Below are positions 1 to 8,979 of a DNA stretch of 64,000 nt, piece by piece. The position numbers and the translations under genes were made by a program. The DNA comes from Mycobacterium sp. D16Q13 (GTDB lineage Bacteria > Actinomycetota > Actinomycetes > Mycobacteriales > Mycobacteriaceae), in assembly GCF_002013375.1 (NCBI RefSeq), contig NZ_MAEW01000011.1, forward strand, positions 186,001-250,000, read 5' to 3'. How positions within the stretch are numbered: position 1 is the first letter of the stretch; every line of letters starts with the position of its first letter. The notes beneath the pieces were generated by a model that worked only from the letters and a program-made list of their open reading frames with translations, was not told the origin of the DNA and searched no databases.

Positions 1-835
1 CAAGCTGGCACTGACCACCAAGATCAAGCCCATCACCTATCTGTCCACGGTCGCGGTCGCGGCGTATGTCGATCCGGCCACCTTCGACGAAGAGTCCGAT
101 ATCCGGCTCATCAGCGCGGTGCGCCCCGTGGACGAGCTGTACGCAAACGGCTACGGCAACAGCAAGTGGGCGGGCGAGGTGCTGCTGCGCGAAGCGCACG
201 ACCTCTGCGGCCTGCCGGTCGCGGTGTTCCGCTCCGACATGATCCTGGCCCACAGCCGCTATACCGGCCAGCTCAACGTCCCCGACCAGTTCACCCGCCT
301 GATCCTCAGCGTGATCGCGACCGGCATCGCACCCGGATCGTTTTATCAGGCGCAGGTCACGGCTGAGCGTCCCCGTGCGCACTATGACGGGCTGCCGGGT
401 GACTTCACCGCAGAGGCCATCACGACGTTGGGCACGCAGGTGCCGGAGGGCCCCGAGGCCTATGTGACGTACGACTGTGTGAACCCCCATTCCGACGGCA
501 TCTCGCTGGACAACTTCGTCGACTGGCTCATCGACGCCGGCTACCGCATTCGGCGCATCGACAACTACAGCGAGTGGTTCGACCGCTTCGACACCGCCCT
601 CCGCGGCCTGCCCGAAAAGCAAAAGCAGCACTCTCTGTTGCCGTTGCTGCACGCGTTCGAACAACCCTCCGGCGCCGAAGACCATGGAGTAGTTCCGGCC
701 AAGCGTTTCCAGCACGCGGTCCAGGCGGCCGGAATCGGCCCGGTCGGCCAAGACGGCACGACCGACATTCCTCGTCTGTCGCGGCAGCTGATCGTCAAGT
801 ACGCCAAGGACCTCGAACAGCTCGGTCTTCTGTAG
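1..835 (+). CDS. car: Carboxylic acid reductase, C-terminal reductase domain (5' end outside window)
   Basis: The open frame enters at base 2 and ends in TAG at 833-835, so only about 277 C-terminal residues of a roughly 1180-residue enzyme are visible. CARs reduce carboxylic acids to aldehydes with ATP and NADPH. The visible part is the NADPH-binding reductase domain: it contains [13 protein letters not shown], the Tyr-x-x-x-Lys catalytic signature of extended SDR enzymes, and ends in [11 protein letters not shown], as does the next gene. A second, complete CAR starts 53 bases downstream on the same strand, so the pair is a tandem duplication. Parts of the two reductase domains are almost identical in DNA while the flanks differ, suggesting gene conversion. 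The adenylation and carrier domains cannot be judged here. Confidence 0.93.
   Translation, partial: KLALTTKIKPITYLSTVAVAAYVDPATFDEESDIRLISAVRPVDELYANGYGNSKWAGEVLLREAHDLCGLPVAVFRSDMILAHSRYTGQLNVPDQFTRLILSVIATGIAPGSFYQAQVTAERPRAHYDGLPGDFTAEAITTLGTQVPEGPEAYVTYDCVNPHSDGISLDNFVDWLIDAGYRIRRIDNYSEWFDRFDTALRGLPEKQKQHSLLPLLHAFEQPSGAEDHGVVPAKRFQHAVQAAGIGPVGQDGTTDIPRLSRQLIVKYAKDLEQLGLL
173..310 (+). repeat. Near-identical segment shared by the two tandem CAR genes (copy 1)
   Basis: Bases 173-310 match 3811-3948 with one difference by eye (T262 versus C3900). A second block, 488-545, matches 4123-4180. Between and around these blocks the genes clearly differ (for example 345-480 versus 3983-4115), so identity is patchy. 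This fits recent gene conversion between paralogues rather than simple constraint, because silent positions are also identical. Confidence 0.8.
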
Positions 836-888
836 GTCCAGGTGAGCCCCCGCGCTTACAGAATCGACGGTTTCGTAAGCTGCCCGAT

Positions 889-3800
889 ATGACGATCGAC
901 GCCACCGCTGCCCATACGAAGGAAGCACGTCGTCAGCGGTTGGGTGACCGCGTGAGGCGTCTCTTCACCGAGGATCCGCAGTTCCGGGCCGCCAAACCTG
1001 ACACCGCGGTCGATGCCGCCGTCGCGGTGCCCGGTCTGCGGCTCGCACAGGTGGTCGCCACGATCATGGACGGATACGCCGAACGTCCCGCCCTCGGACA
1101 CCGCGCCCAGAAGCTCGTCACCGATGAGGCGGGACGCTCGACGCTGCGTCCGCTGCCCGAATTCGAGACCGTCACCTACGGCGAGCTGTGGGGTATGGCC
1201 CGTGCGCTGGCTTCTGCCTGGCATCACGATGCCCACGCTCCGGTGCGGACCGGCGATTTTGTCGCGATGCTCGGCTTCACGAGCGTCGACTACACTGCGG
1301 TTGATCTCGCGTGCATCCACCTGGGCGCGGTAGCGGTGCCGCTGCAGACCAGCGCGCCCGCATCGAATTGGACCGCGATCCTTGCCGAGTCCGAACCCTC
1401 GGTACTGGCCGTAAGCGCCGAGTTATTGGATGCGGCAATGGAATCGGCACTCGTTACGCCGTCCCTGCGGCATATCACTGTCTTCGACTACCACCCCGGT
1501 GTCGACACACAGCACGAGAGCATCGAATCCGCGCAGCACCGGATCGCCGAAGCCGGCCTGCCGATTTCCGTTGACGTGATATCCGCGGTGATCGGACATG
1601 GGCGCGCCCTGCCGGAGGCTCCCCTGTTCACCGCCGCCGAAGGCGACGACCCCTTGGCCCTGGTGATCTACACCTCGGGAAGTACGGGCACCCCCAAGGG
1701 CGCCACATACACCGAGAAGATGGTCGCCAAACCATGGCTGCGGGCCGACACCCTGAGCTCCAAGGCCGAAATTCCTTTGATCAATCTCAATTTCATGCCG
1801 ATGAGCCACGTGATGGGACGCGGCAGCCTGGTCACCGCGCTGGCCTGTGGCGGCCTTGCCTACTTCGCGGCGTCCAGCGATATGTCCACCCTCTTCGAGG
1901 ACATCACCCTCACCCGCCCCACGGTGGTGACTCTCGTTCCCCGCGTGTGCGACATGCTCTTTCAGCGTTACCGCAATGAGGTCGAACGCCGCGCCGGGGA
2001 AGATCCCGCGGCCAACCTCGCCGCACTCGGCGCGGACGTCAAAGCCGAGATCCGTGAAAACCTTTTCGGGGGACGCGTTTTGACAATCGTCTGCGGCTCT
2101 GCGCCATTATCGGAAGAGCTCGCGGCGTTCATCGAGTCCTGCCTCGACGCCCGCATCACCGACGGATACGGATCCACCGAGGCCGGGGTCATTGTGCGCA
2201 ACGGACGAATCCAGCGCCCGCCCGTCATCGACTACAAGCTGATCGATGTGCCCGAGCTGGGCTACTTCTCCACCGACAAGCCGCACCCGCGCGGTGAGCT
2301 GCTCGTCAAGGCCGAGTCGGTGTTCGGAGGCTACTTCAAGCGTCCCGATGTCACGGCCGATGTGTTCGATCCGGATGGGTACTACAAGACCGGCGATATC
2401 GTCGCCGAGCTTGAACCCGACAAGATCCAGATCGTCGACCGGCGCAACAACGTCATCAAGCTGTCTCAGGGCGAGTTCGTCGCGATCGCCAACTTGGAGG
2501 CCGAGTATGCCAACAGCCCACTGGTGCACCAGATTTGCGTCTATGGAAGCAGCGAGCGATCGTATCTGTTGGCCGTGGTGGTACCGACCTCCGAGGCGTT
2601 CGAGCTAAGCCACGGCGATGACGAACTACTCAGACGCCTGATCGCCGAGTCACTTCAGCAGGTGGCCCGCGATGCCGAGCTGCAACCCTACGAGGTGCCC
2701 CGCGACTTCCTGGTGGAGACCGAGCCGTTCACGGCCGCCAACGGCTTGCTCACCGGTATCGCGAAGCTGGCTCGCCCCAAGCTGCACGAGAAGTACGGTG
2801 CCCGTCTCGAACAGCTGTACTCCGATATCGCGAGCGCCCAGACGCTCGAACTGCAGGCGCTGCACGCGGCCGGACACGAGGGCAAGCCGGTCCTCGACAC
2901 CGTGCAACGTGCGGTGACGGCGCTACTGGGGCTGTCCGCGGCAGAGGTCAGCCCGGACGCGCATTTCATCGACCTCGGCGGCGATTCCCTCTCTGCCCTG
3001 TCATTCTCGGATCTGCTCCGCGACATCTTCGCCGTCGACGTTCCGGTCGGCGATATCGTCAGCGCCGCGAACGATGTGACCGCCATCGCGCGCATCATCG
3101 AAAAGCACCGCGATTCCGGGTCGGCCCGACCCACCGCCGAAACGGTGCACGGCGCCGGGCACACCGAGATCCGCACCGCCGACCTGACCCTGGACAAGTT
3201 CATCGATGAAGCCACGCTGCGGGCGGCCCCCGCGCTCCCCCGAGCGGTCGGAGTCCCGCAGACGGTGCTGCTCACCGGAGCCAACGGCTACCTAGGACGG
3301 TTCCTGACACTGGAATGGCTTGAATGCCTGGACAAGACCGGCGGCAAGCTCATCGCCATCATCCGCGGCAAGGACGCCGACGCCGCCTACCGCCGCCTGG
3401 AAGAGGCATTCGACAGCGGAGACGCGCAGCTGCTTGCGCACTTCCGGGCGCTGGCCGAAAAACACCTGGAGGTGCTGCCCGGCGACATCGGCGACCCGAA
3501 CCTGGGGCTCGATGCGGACACCTGGCAGCGCCTGGCCGACACCGTGGACGTCATCGTTCACCCCGCGGCCCTGGTCAATCACGTGCTCCCCTATAGCCAG
3601 CTGTTCGGCCCGAATGTCGTTGGCACGGCGGAGATCATCAAGCTGGCACTGACCACCACGATCAAGCCTGTCACCTATCTGTCCACTGTCGCCGTGGCCA
3701 TGTCGGTGGATCCCGGGGTGTTCAATGAGGATTCCGACATCCGCACCATCAGTGCGGTCCGGCCAATAGACGAGGGGTACGCCAACGGATACGGCAATGC

Positions 3801-4446
3801 CAAGTGGGCCGGCGAGGTGCTGCTGCGCGAAGCGCACGACCTCTGCGGCCTGCCGGTCGCGGTGTTCCGCTCCGACATGATCCTGGCCCACAGCCGCTAC
3901 ACCGGCCAGCTCAACGTCCCCGACCAGTTCACCCGCCTGATCCTCAGCCTCATCGCCACCGGCATCGCACCCGGATCGTTTTACCAGAAACAGGCGACGA
4001 GTGAGCGTCCGCACGCCCACTATGACGGGCTGCCAGCCGATTTCACGGCATCAGCCATTACCGCACTCGGCAGCGCAGTTGCGTCTTCTGAAGGATTTCA
4101 GACCTACGATTCGGTAAACCCACATTCCGACGGCATCTCGCTGGACAACTTCGTCGACTGGCTCATCGACGCCGGCTACCCCATCCAGCGCATCGACAAC
4201 TACGGCGACTGGTTCACCCGCTTCGGCACCGCCCTCCGCGGCCTGCCCGAAAAACAAAAACAGCATTCCCTGCTGCCACTGCTGCACGCGTACCGGTACC
4301 CGCAGCACGCGCACAACGGGGCTTTCATACCCGCGACCAGATTCCGCGAAGGCGTCCAGGCCGTCCAGAACATCGACATCCCCCACCTCACCCGGGATCT
4401 CATCGTCAAGTACGCAACGGACCTCGAACAGCTCGGCCTACTGTAG
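889..4446 (+). CDS. car: Carboxylic acid reductase (A-PCP-R, complete)
   Basis: A 1185-residue enzyme that adenylates a carboxylic acid, loads it as a thioester on a phosphopantetheine arm and reduces it to an aldehyde with NADPH. Domains in order: AMP-binding domain with the phosphate loop [11 protein letters not shown] at about residues 261-271; carrier domain with the attachment serine in LGGDSLSAL (Ser700); reductase domain starting [11 protein letters not shown] (about 796-806) with Tyr968 and Lys972 in YGNAK. The frame is open further upstream to 574, but that part lies inside the preceding gene in another frame; ATG 889 gives a typical CAR N-terminus (MTIDATAAH). Function needs a phosphopantetheinyl transferase, which is not in the window. 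It is the second of two tandem CAR genes. Confidence 0.96.
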   Translation: MTIDATAAHTKEARRQRLGDRVRRLFTEDPQFRAAKPDTAVDAAVAVPGLRLAQVVATIMDGYAERPALGHRAQKLVTDEAGRSTLRPLPEFETVTYGELWGMARALASAWHHDAHAPVRTGDFVAMLGFTSVDYTAVDLACIHLGAVAVPLQTSAPASNWTAILAESEPSVLAVSAELLDAAMESALVTPSLRHITVFDYHPGVDTQHESIESAQHRIAEAGLPISVDVISAVIGHGRALPEAPLFTAAEGDDPLALVIYTSGSTGTPKGATYTEKMVAKPWLRADTLSSKAEIPLINLNFMPMSHVMGRGSLVTALACGGLAYFAASSDMSTLFEDITLTRPTVVTLVPRVCDMLFQRYRNEVERRAGEDPAANLAALGADVKAEIRENLFGGRVLTIVCGSAPLSEELAAFIESCLDARITDGYGSTEAGVIVRNGRIQRPPVIDYKLIDVPELGYFSTDKPHPRGELLVKAESVFGGYFKRPDVTADVFDPDGYYKTGDIVAELEPDKIQIVDRRNNVIKLSQGEFVAIANLEAEYANSPLVHQICVYGSSERSYLLAVVVPTSEAFELSHGDDELLRRLIAESLQQVARDAELQPYEVPRDFLVETEPFTAANGLLTGIAKLARPKLHEKYGARLEQLYSDIASAQTLELQALHAAGHEGKPVLDTVQRAVTALLGLSAAEVSPDAHFIDLGGDSLSALSFSDLLRDIFAVDVPVGDIVSAANDVTAIARIIEKHRDSGSARPTAETVHGAGHTEIRTADLTLDKFIDEATLRAAPALPRAVGVPQTVLLTGANGYLGRFLTLEWLECLDKTGGKLIAIIRGKDADAAYRRLEEAFDSGDAQLLAHFRALAEKHLEVLPGDIGDPNLGLDADTWQRLADTVDVIVHPAALVNHVLPYSQLFGPNVVGTAEIIKLALTTTIKPVTYLSTVAVAMSVDPGVFNEDSDIRTISAVRPIDEGYANGYGNAKWAGEVLLREAHDLCGLPVAVFRSDMILAHSRYTGQLNVPDQFTRLILSLIATGIAPGSFYQKQATSERPHAHYDGLPADFTASAITALGSAVASSEGFQTYDSVNPHSDGISLDNFVDWLIDAGYPIQRIDNYGDWFTRFGTALRGLPEKQKQHSLLPLLHAYRYPQHAHNGAFIPATRFREGVQAVQNIDIPHLTRDLIVKYATDLEQLGLL
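3811..3948 (+). repeat. Near-identical segment shared by the two tandem CAR genes (copy 2)
   Basis: This is the partner of 173-310, in direct orientation and offset by 3638 bases. It lies in the reductase domain just after the Tyr-x-x-x-Lys motif. Homologous recombination between the copies would delete or amplify one CAR unit. Confidence 0.8.
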
Positions 4447-4520
4447 CCGCGCGAATTTCTGTGCGCCGCTTTCAATTCCGGAGTGATACCGGCGAAAGCC
4501 CGGATTCGGATTCGTGACCG

Positions 4521-5036
4521 GTGTTAGTGTCCCGCCATGGGACAGTGGTCACGCGACGAGCTGCAGAACATGTTCGACCATCCCTCCGGGTGGTCGATGA
4601 GATAGGCCCCAAGGGTGAGTGGGCCACATACGCCGACCTATTCGCCGAGGAAGCCAGCTATATCGAACCGACCTACGGAACGTTCGAGGGGCGCGAGGCC
4701 ATCCGCGAATCCATGGTCAAGACCATGTCGGAGTTCCCCGGAGCCGAGATGCCGCACTACTTCTCCAACTGGCACGTGGTCGACGAGGAACACGGCTGGG
4801 TCATCTGCGAGCTGGTCAATCGGATGAAGGACCCTGGCGACGGAAGCATCTGGGAAGCAACGAATATCAGCATCTTCCGCTACGCCGGCGACAATCAATG
4901 GGCCAACGAGGAAGACGTCTATAACCCGATGCAGTTCATGGTTGCCATCCAAGGTTATGTGCGGCGCAGCAGCGAGCTGGGCTCACTGTCTCCGGCGGCC
5001 GAGGCCTTCGGGAAGAACATGGGCTGGTTGAGCTAG
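4521..5036 (+). CDS. NTF2-like/SnoaL-like protein with apparent 5' frameshift
   Basis: From about VVDEIGPKGEW onward (base 4590) the protein is a clear NTF2-fold member of a family common in mycobacteria (EGREAIRESM, GWVICELVNRMKDPGDGS, NEEDVYNPM). The expected N-terminus is not in this frame. It lies at ATG 4537 in the next frame and reads MGQWSRDELQNMFDH, then hits TAG at 4603 after 22 codons. Adding one base near 4582-4584 (the CCC after GACCAT) would join the two parts into an ordinary family member of about 166 residues. So this is either a 1-nt deletion that breaks the gene or a sequencing error. The coordinates given use the in-frame GTG at 4521; GTG 4590 is another possible start. No function is known for this family member. 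Confidence 0.7.
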   Translation: MLVSRHGTVVTRRAAEHVRPSLRVVDEIGPKGEWATYADLFAEEASYIEPTYGTFEGREAIRESMVKTMSEFPGAEMPHYFSNWHVVDEEHGWVICELVNRMKDPGDGSIWEATNISIFRYAGDNQWANEEDVYNPMQFMVAIQGYVRRSSELGSLSPAAEAFGKNMGWLS

Positions 5037-6775
5037 CTCGCGGCCAGGAACCGGCCCGCCTTGACCGTGCTGCCGAAGCCCTCGACGAAGGTGCCGTAGG
5101 AGTACACCCGCTGCCCACCGACGACCGTGGCCGCGATCGCCTTGTCATTGCGGCATACCTGCCGCGACACCCCGAATTCGTCCATGAACTGCTCGTGATA
5201 CTCCTCCAGCGAATCATCAAGGCCCGCAGGGTCGATCACCGCGATATCGGCAGTGTCTCCAATGCGCAGACGGCCGGCATCCAGTCCGTACCACCCACCG
5301 AGTTCGCCGGTGAGCCGGTGCACCGCGGCTTCCAGCGGCATGAAGGGCACGCCCGCCTCGCCGGCCTCCTTCACGCGCTTGAGTAACCGCAGCCCCGCGT
5401 TATAGAAGGACATGTTGCGCAGGTGCGCACCCGAGTCGTTGTTGCCCAGCTGGAAATGGCGGTACTTGATGGCCTCGTTCAGAATGTCGGTTCGGTCATT
5501 GGCGATGGTGGTGTGCCAGCGCACCTTGCCCGGGTACTCGGACACGAGGTCGAGGAAGGCGTCGACGGGCTGCACCCCACGATCGTCTGCCACCTGACCA
5601 AACGACTTGCCTACCACCGACTCATCGGGGCAACCAACGATCTCCGTGTCGTACATATCGCGATTCCAGGCCACCACCCCGTACTTCTGGGCCATCTCCT
5701 TGCGGAACCGTCGCCGATACCCCTCGTCCCTGATCAGATCGACCCGCTGGAGCTGATCACGGATATCCAGTGCCGCCGTGCCCGAGGCGAATTCCTCGAA
5801 AATCACCAAATCCATACCGTCGGAGTACAGATGGAACGGCACCGCCAGCAGCTGGAAGTTGACCTGGGAGCGCAGTAGCGGGTTCAGAGCGCCGGTCGCC
5901 GCCTTCAGGAGATTGATCACCGACCGGTTGCTCTTCAGATCAAAGGCCGCCAGCAGCGTGGTCTTGAGGGAGCGCCGCCAGGGGCGAGCACCGCTGAGCA
6001 AGAAGTGCATGACCGTCTCGGGCCGCTTCTCCACGTCGAGGTTCGATTGCACCACCGCGCCCCGGCGGCGCACCACGTCATAGAGCGCGCCGTACTCGCG
6101 CCAGGTCGCGTAGGTGGACGGCAACTGCCGACCCGCGAACCGGGTGCCCTCCAGCTTGGAGAAACGCAGCCGGTCGGTGGACAAGCCGACGAAACCGGCG
6201 TCCAGGGCATCGGCCACCATGGCCCGCATCCGGGTCAGCTCCTCGGATGTGGGGCGTTCGTCGTAGTCGGTCGCACGCGCAAGACCCATGACCGCCGCAC
6301 GGATATCCGAGTGCCCGATCAGCGTTGCGACGTTGGCGCCCAAGGGAAGTGACTCGATGCACTTGCGGTACCCACGTGGCCCGTCCCAGTCCTTGTGCTC
6401 CTTGAGGGCGGAATGAACCGCATCCCACGGCAGGGCCTCCACCCGGGCGAAAAGATCGGCAACATCCTCCGGATCCGCGTACACGGCGGACATCGAGCAG
6501 TTGCCGTAAATGACGGACGTGACACCGTGCCGCACCGATTCGCCGAGTCCCGGGCTGACCAGCACCTCGGCGTCATAGTGGGTATGCACGTCGACCATGC
6601 CGGGGATAACCCACTTGCCGTCGGCATCGATGACCTCGCTCGCGTCGGCACTCGACAGGCTGGGGGCCATGGCCACCACCTTGCCGCCGCGAATCCCGAC
6701 GTCCAGAGCTTGGCCGGGTGCGCCCGTCCCGTCGAACACCAGGCCGCCACGCACCAGCAGGTCAAATGTCGCCAT
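5033..6775 (-). CDS. Amidohydrolase family protein (N-acyl-D-amino-acid deacylase-like)
   Basis: A 580-residue metal-dependent hydrolase of the amidohydrolase superfamily. It opens with a beta-sandwich segment (LLVRGGLVFDGTGAPG) and then the metal-binding HTHYDAEV motif at about residues 62-69, followed by later barrel elements such as IGHSDIR and NNDSGAH. The C-terminal DTADIAVIDP is typical of D-aminoacylase-like enzymes. Length and layout fit the family; the substrate cannot be read from sequence. ATG 6775 is preceded by AGGTGG at good spacing. The stop overlaps the convergent NTF2-like gene by four bases. A short inverted repeat lies 28 bases upstream of the start. Confidence 0.88.
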   Translation of the reverse strand: MATFDLLVRGGLVFDGTGAPGQALDVGIRGGKVVAMAPSLSSADASEVIDADGKWVIPGMVDVHTHYDAEVLVSPGLGESVRHGVTSVIYGNCSMSAVYADPEDVADLFARVEALPWDAVHSALKEHKDWDGPRGYRKCIESLPLGANVATLIGHSDIRAAVMGLARATDYDERPTSEELTRMRAMVADALDAGFVGLSTDRLRFSKLEGTRFAGRQLPSTYATWREYGALYDVVRRRGAVVQSNLDVEKRPETVMHFLLSGARPWRRSLKTTLLAAFDLKSNRSVINLLKAATGALNPLLRSQVNFQLLAVPFHLYSDGMDLVIFEEFASGTAALDIRDQLQRVDLIRDEGYRRRFRKEMAQKYGVVAWNRDMYDTEIVGCPDESVVGKSFGQVADDRGVQPVDAFLDLVSEYPGKVRWHTTIANDRTDILNEAIKYRHFQLGNNDSGAHLRNMSFYNAGLRLLKRVKEAGEAGVPFMPLEAAVHRLTGELGGWYGLDAGRLRIGDTADIAVIDPAGLDDSLEEYHEQFMDEFGVSRQVCRNDKAIAATVVGGQRVYSYGTFVEGFGSTVKAGRFLAAS

Positions 6776-6802
6776 AGTCGATCCACCTCACTCGATCAGC
6801 AG

Positions 6803-6825
6803 ATACTCAGCTTATCCCTGAGTAT
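6803..6825. promoter_or_regulatory. Inverted repeat in divergent intergenic region (possible operator)
   Basis: ATACTCAG (6803-6810), a 7-base spacer, then CTGAGTAT (6818-6825): perfect 8-base arms. It lies between the divergent amidohydrolase (start 6775) and ferritin-like gene (start 6893), where an operator would be expected. No regulator gene is adjacent on that side, so the binding protein is unknown. Confidence 0.45.
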
Positions 6826-6892
6826 TCATGCCTAACTGCAAGACCCATCTGCGTCTTCACAGGTGCTTCACAACTGATTGCTACCGTGCGGC

Positions 6893-7642
6893 ATGAACTG
6901 GGTCGACCATTTCGAACGGAACCGTACGCGCAACCGGGAGGTCGATGCCGCGATCAACTGGCGCGGCGACACCATGCTGTCCAGGGAGGCCGCGTCGGCC
7001 ATCGGCCGTTCCCTGCAGCGCTTCGAAATCGGCGAACGCGGCAATGGCGAGGTGCTGCTCCGCAAGGCGCGCACAGGTGACCCCCACTACGCGCGGGCGC
7101 TGGAATTGTTCGTCGCCGAAGAACAGCAGCACGCCCACCTCCTGGGCCGAAGCCTGGAGCACCTCGATGTGCCGCCGCTGTCGCGACATTGGTCGAACTC
7201 GGTGTTCATATCGGCTCGCCGGATGTTCACGCTGCGTTGGGAGGTGATGGTGCTGACGGTGGCCGAGGTGATCGCCCTGAGTTACTACGCCGCGATGTCG
7301 CAGTGCGGCGACCCCGCGGTGGAGGCGATGTCGATGCGAATCCTCGACGATGAGCATCATCACGTGGCGTTCCAGATCGACTCGCTACACGAGGGATTCG
7401 CGTCCACTCCCCGGACCATCAAAATCCTGCTGCGCGCGTGCTGGATGGTCGTGGCGGCAGGCGCCACCGCTGCGGTGGTATTGGATCATGGCCCCGCCCT
7501 GCGGGTTTGCGGGTGGACCCGGGCACGGTTCTCCCGCGACGCCTGGCGCAATTTCCGCCAGGTGTCGCGGGAGTCCTTGCTCACGCGTCGAAGAAGATCT
7601 GCACCCGGTCAGATTCCGGCAGCGTCTGGCACGCCAGCGTGA
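6893..7642 (+). CDS. Ferritin-like di-iron protein
   Basis: A 249-residue helical protein with ferritin-like metal motifs: FVAEEQQHAHLLG (E-x-x-H type) at about residues 71-83 and RILDDEHHHVAFQ at about 152-164, which together can form a di-iron site. ATG 6893 (MNWVDHF) is preferred over the in-frame codon at 6878 because homologous sequence begins there. The last 62 bases overlap the convergent ferredoxin gene, and the C-terminal 40 residues are basic and low in complexity, so the true family domain may end near residue 210. The neighbours suggest an oxygen-activating di-iron enzyme fed by a ferredoxin; the substrate is unknown. Confidence 0.78.
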   Translation: MNWVDHFERNRTRNREVDAAINWRGDTMLSREAASAIGRSLQRFEIGERGNGEVLLRKARTGDPHYARALELFVAEEQQHAHLLGRSLEHLDVPPLSRHWSNSVFISARRMFTLRWEVMVLTVAEVIALSYYAAMSQCGDPAVEAMSMRILDDEHHHVAFQIDSLHEGFASTPRTIKILLRACWMVVAAGATAAVVLDHGPALRVCGWTRARFSRDAWRNFRQVSRESLLTRRRRSAPGQIPAASGTPA

Positions 7643-7901
7643 ACCCCTCGGCCACCTCGCTGTCGATGAGAGACTCGTTCATCAGCATCCGCGTCTGACC
7701 CGATCGCACCGAGCACATGCAGGTGGCACAGGCTGATTCACGACATACATAGGGCGCGTCGATCCCGGCGTCCAGGAGTACGTCGAGCAGCTTCTTACCC
7801 CTCGGCCAGTCCAGAACATGTGTGCTGCCGTAGATTTCAACCTCCAGGACCGCGTTCCCGGTGGTGTCGCTGCCGGTGACCCGGATGGCTTCTGCCGTCA
7901 C
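7581..7901 (-). CDS. Plant-type [2Fe-2S] ferredoxin
   Basis: A 106-residue ferredoxin with the chloroplast-type cluster signature CRESACATC and a distal cysteine in TLACQTLPESD, so all four cluster ligands are present. It is a soluble electron carrier. Its start overlaps the stop of the upstream PF10118 gene by four bases (ATGA), which indicates translational coupling and suggests it delivers electrons to that protein. Its 3' end overlaps the convergent ferritin-like gene by 62 bases. Confidence 0.92.
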   Translation of the reverse strand: MTAEAIRVTGSDTTGNAVLEVEIYGSTHVLDWPRGKKLLDVLLDAGIDAPYVCRESACATCMCSVRSGQTRMLMNESLIDSEVAEGFTLACQTLPESDRVQIFFDA

Positions 7902-8806
7902 TGGCCCACCGCACGGCGGCCCGGCAAGCGATCATTCAGCTCGCCCTCGGAACCGAAGAGGATTCCCTGCCATTCTTCGAGCAGCTCCTCGGTGTCGACA
8001 TCGTCGGGATGAAATCCGGGGCGCATGTATTCGGCGATATCACGCATCAAACCCTTTACCAGCGGGCCGCGGTAGACATCGATGGTCTGCCGCAGCACTG
8101 CCAACGGCTTCCATCCACTCGGGTCGGTGAGGATCGACGCCAAGACGGCCAGCGTCATCAAGGGCAGCGTGCCCGCCCAAATCAGCGACATCACGCCGAT
8201 GCGCACCGACTCCGGACCACCCACCGAGCGATACACGTCGAAGGCGACAGACTTGTGCTCCATCTCCTCCATGGCGTGCCAGTTCAGGAGGTGGTGAACC
8301 TCGTCGGACATCGGAATCTCTTGCAGTTCAGCGCTGGAGAGCACCCGCTGGGCGAGCACCGCCGTGTAATGCTCGGCAGCGGCGGTCATCGCCAGATGTG
8401 CGATCTTGGGTGCGCGCTTCTCCAGCGCGATGACGAATTTCTCGCGCCGGCTCCCCTCCTCGAAGTTCATGATCCGGACCAAGGGATAGCCCATATCGAT
8501 GATCTTCTCGTTGAGCTTGCGATGCTCGCGGCCGTGCATGGCCTCCTGTCCGATGAAGCCCGCCACCCGCTTCTTCAACACCGGGTCGGTGATCTGGTCG
8601 GCGTAGTTGCGCACGGACCTGATGAAGGACTCCTCACCGGGGGGAAACGCGCCGGAAAGGAGCGACACCAAGTGACTGAAGACGATGTCGCCCTCGACGT
8701 AGTGCTTCTTCATGGGGGCCGGCTCACCGAATCGGAAGTTCATCCGGCGCACCTTGGGCAACTCGCGTGCCGCGACTCCCCGCCGCCCCTGCTCGACAAC
8801 AGCCAT
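7898..8806 (-). CDS. Metal-dependent hydrolase family protein (PF10118-like)
   Basis: A 302-residue protein of the family annotated as predicted metal-dependent hydrolase (PF10118). It carries paired acidic/His motifs of a ferritin-like di-iron fold: GFIGQEAMHGREH, TAAAEHYTAVL and HAMEEMEHKSVAFDV. A hydrophobic stretch (MSLIWAGTLPLMTLAVLAS) follows, so membrane association is possible. ATG 8806 has AAGGAG upstream. It is the first gene of a two-gene operon with the ferredoxin. A perfect 21-base palindrome 54 bases upstream and the divergent TetR gene indicate local repression. An oxygenase role is inferred from the ferredoxin partnership. Confidence 0.82.
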   Translation of the reverse strand: MAVVEQGRRGVAARELPKVRRMNFRFGEPAPMKKHYVEGDIVFSHLVSLLSGAFPPGEESFIRSVRNYADQITDPVLKKRVAGFIGQEAMHGREHRKLNEKIIDMGYPLVRIMNFEEGSRREKFVIALEKRAPKIAHLAMTAAAEHYTAVLAQRVLSSAELQEIPMSDEVHHLLNWHAMEEMEHKSVAFDVYRSVGGPESVRIGVMSLIWAGTLPLMTLAVLASILTDPSGWKPLAVLRQTIDVYRGPLVKGLMRDIAEYMRPGFHPDDVDTEELLEEWQGILFGSEGELNDRLPGRRAVGQ

Positions 8807-8859
8807 GACGGAACTCCTTCCTGGGACGTCTCCATTGACGTCTGACCTGGCGATTTCTT

Positions 8860-8880
8860 AGTAGTACTCCGAGTACTACT
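8860..8880. promoter_or_regulatory. Palindromic TetR-type operator
   Basis: A perfect palindrome of 10-base arms around one central base: AGTAGTACTC, C, GAGTACTACT. It lies between the divergent PF10118/ferredoxin operon and the TetR gene, the classic position for an autoregulated TetR operator. A further half-like GGTAGTATCC follows at 8881-8890. Binding by the adjacent TetR is inferred. Confidence 0.75.
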
Positions 8881-8979
8881 GGTAGTATCCATACCGCACG
8901 GCGCTAGCACAATAGGCAGCACGCGTGTGTCGTCCCGAACTGGCGAACCAGAGGCCGGGCACACGTACCATCACTGGTG

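Noticed and set aside
574..888. N-terminal extension of the second CAR gene
   Set aside because: It overlaps the end of the first CAR in another frame and would add 105 residues that no CAR has.
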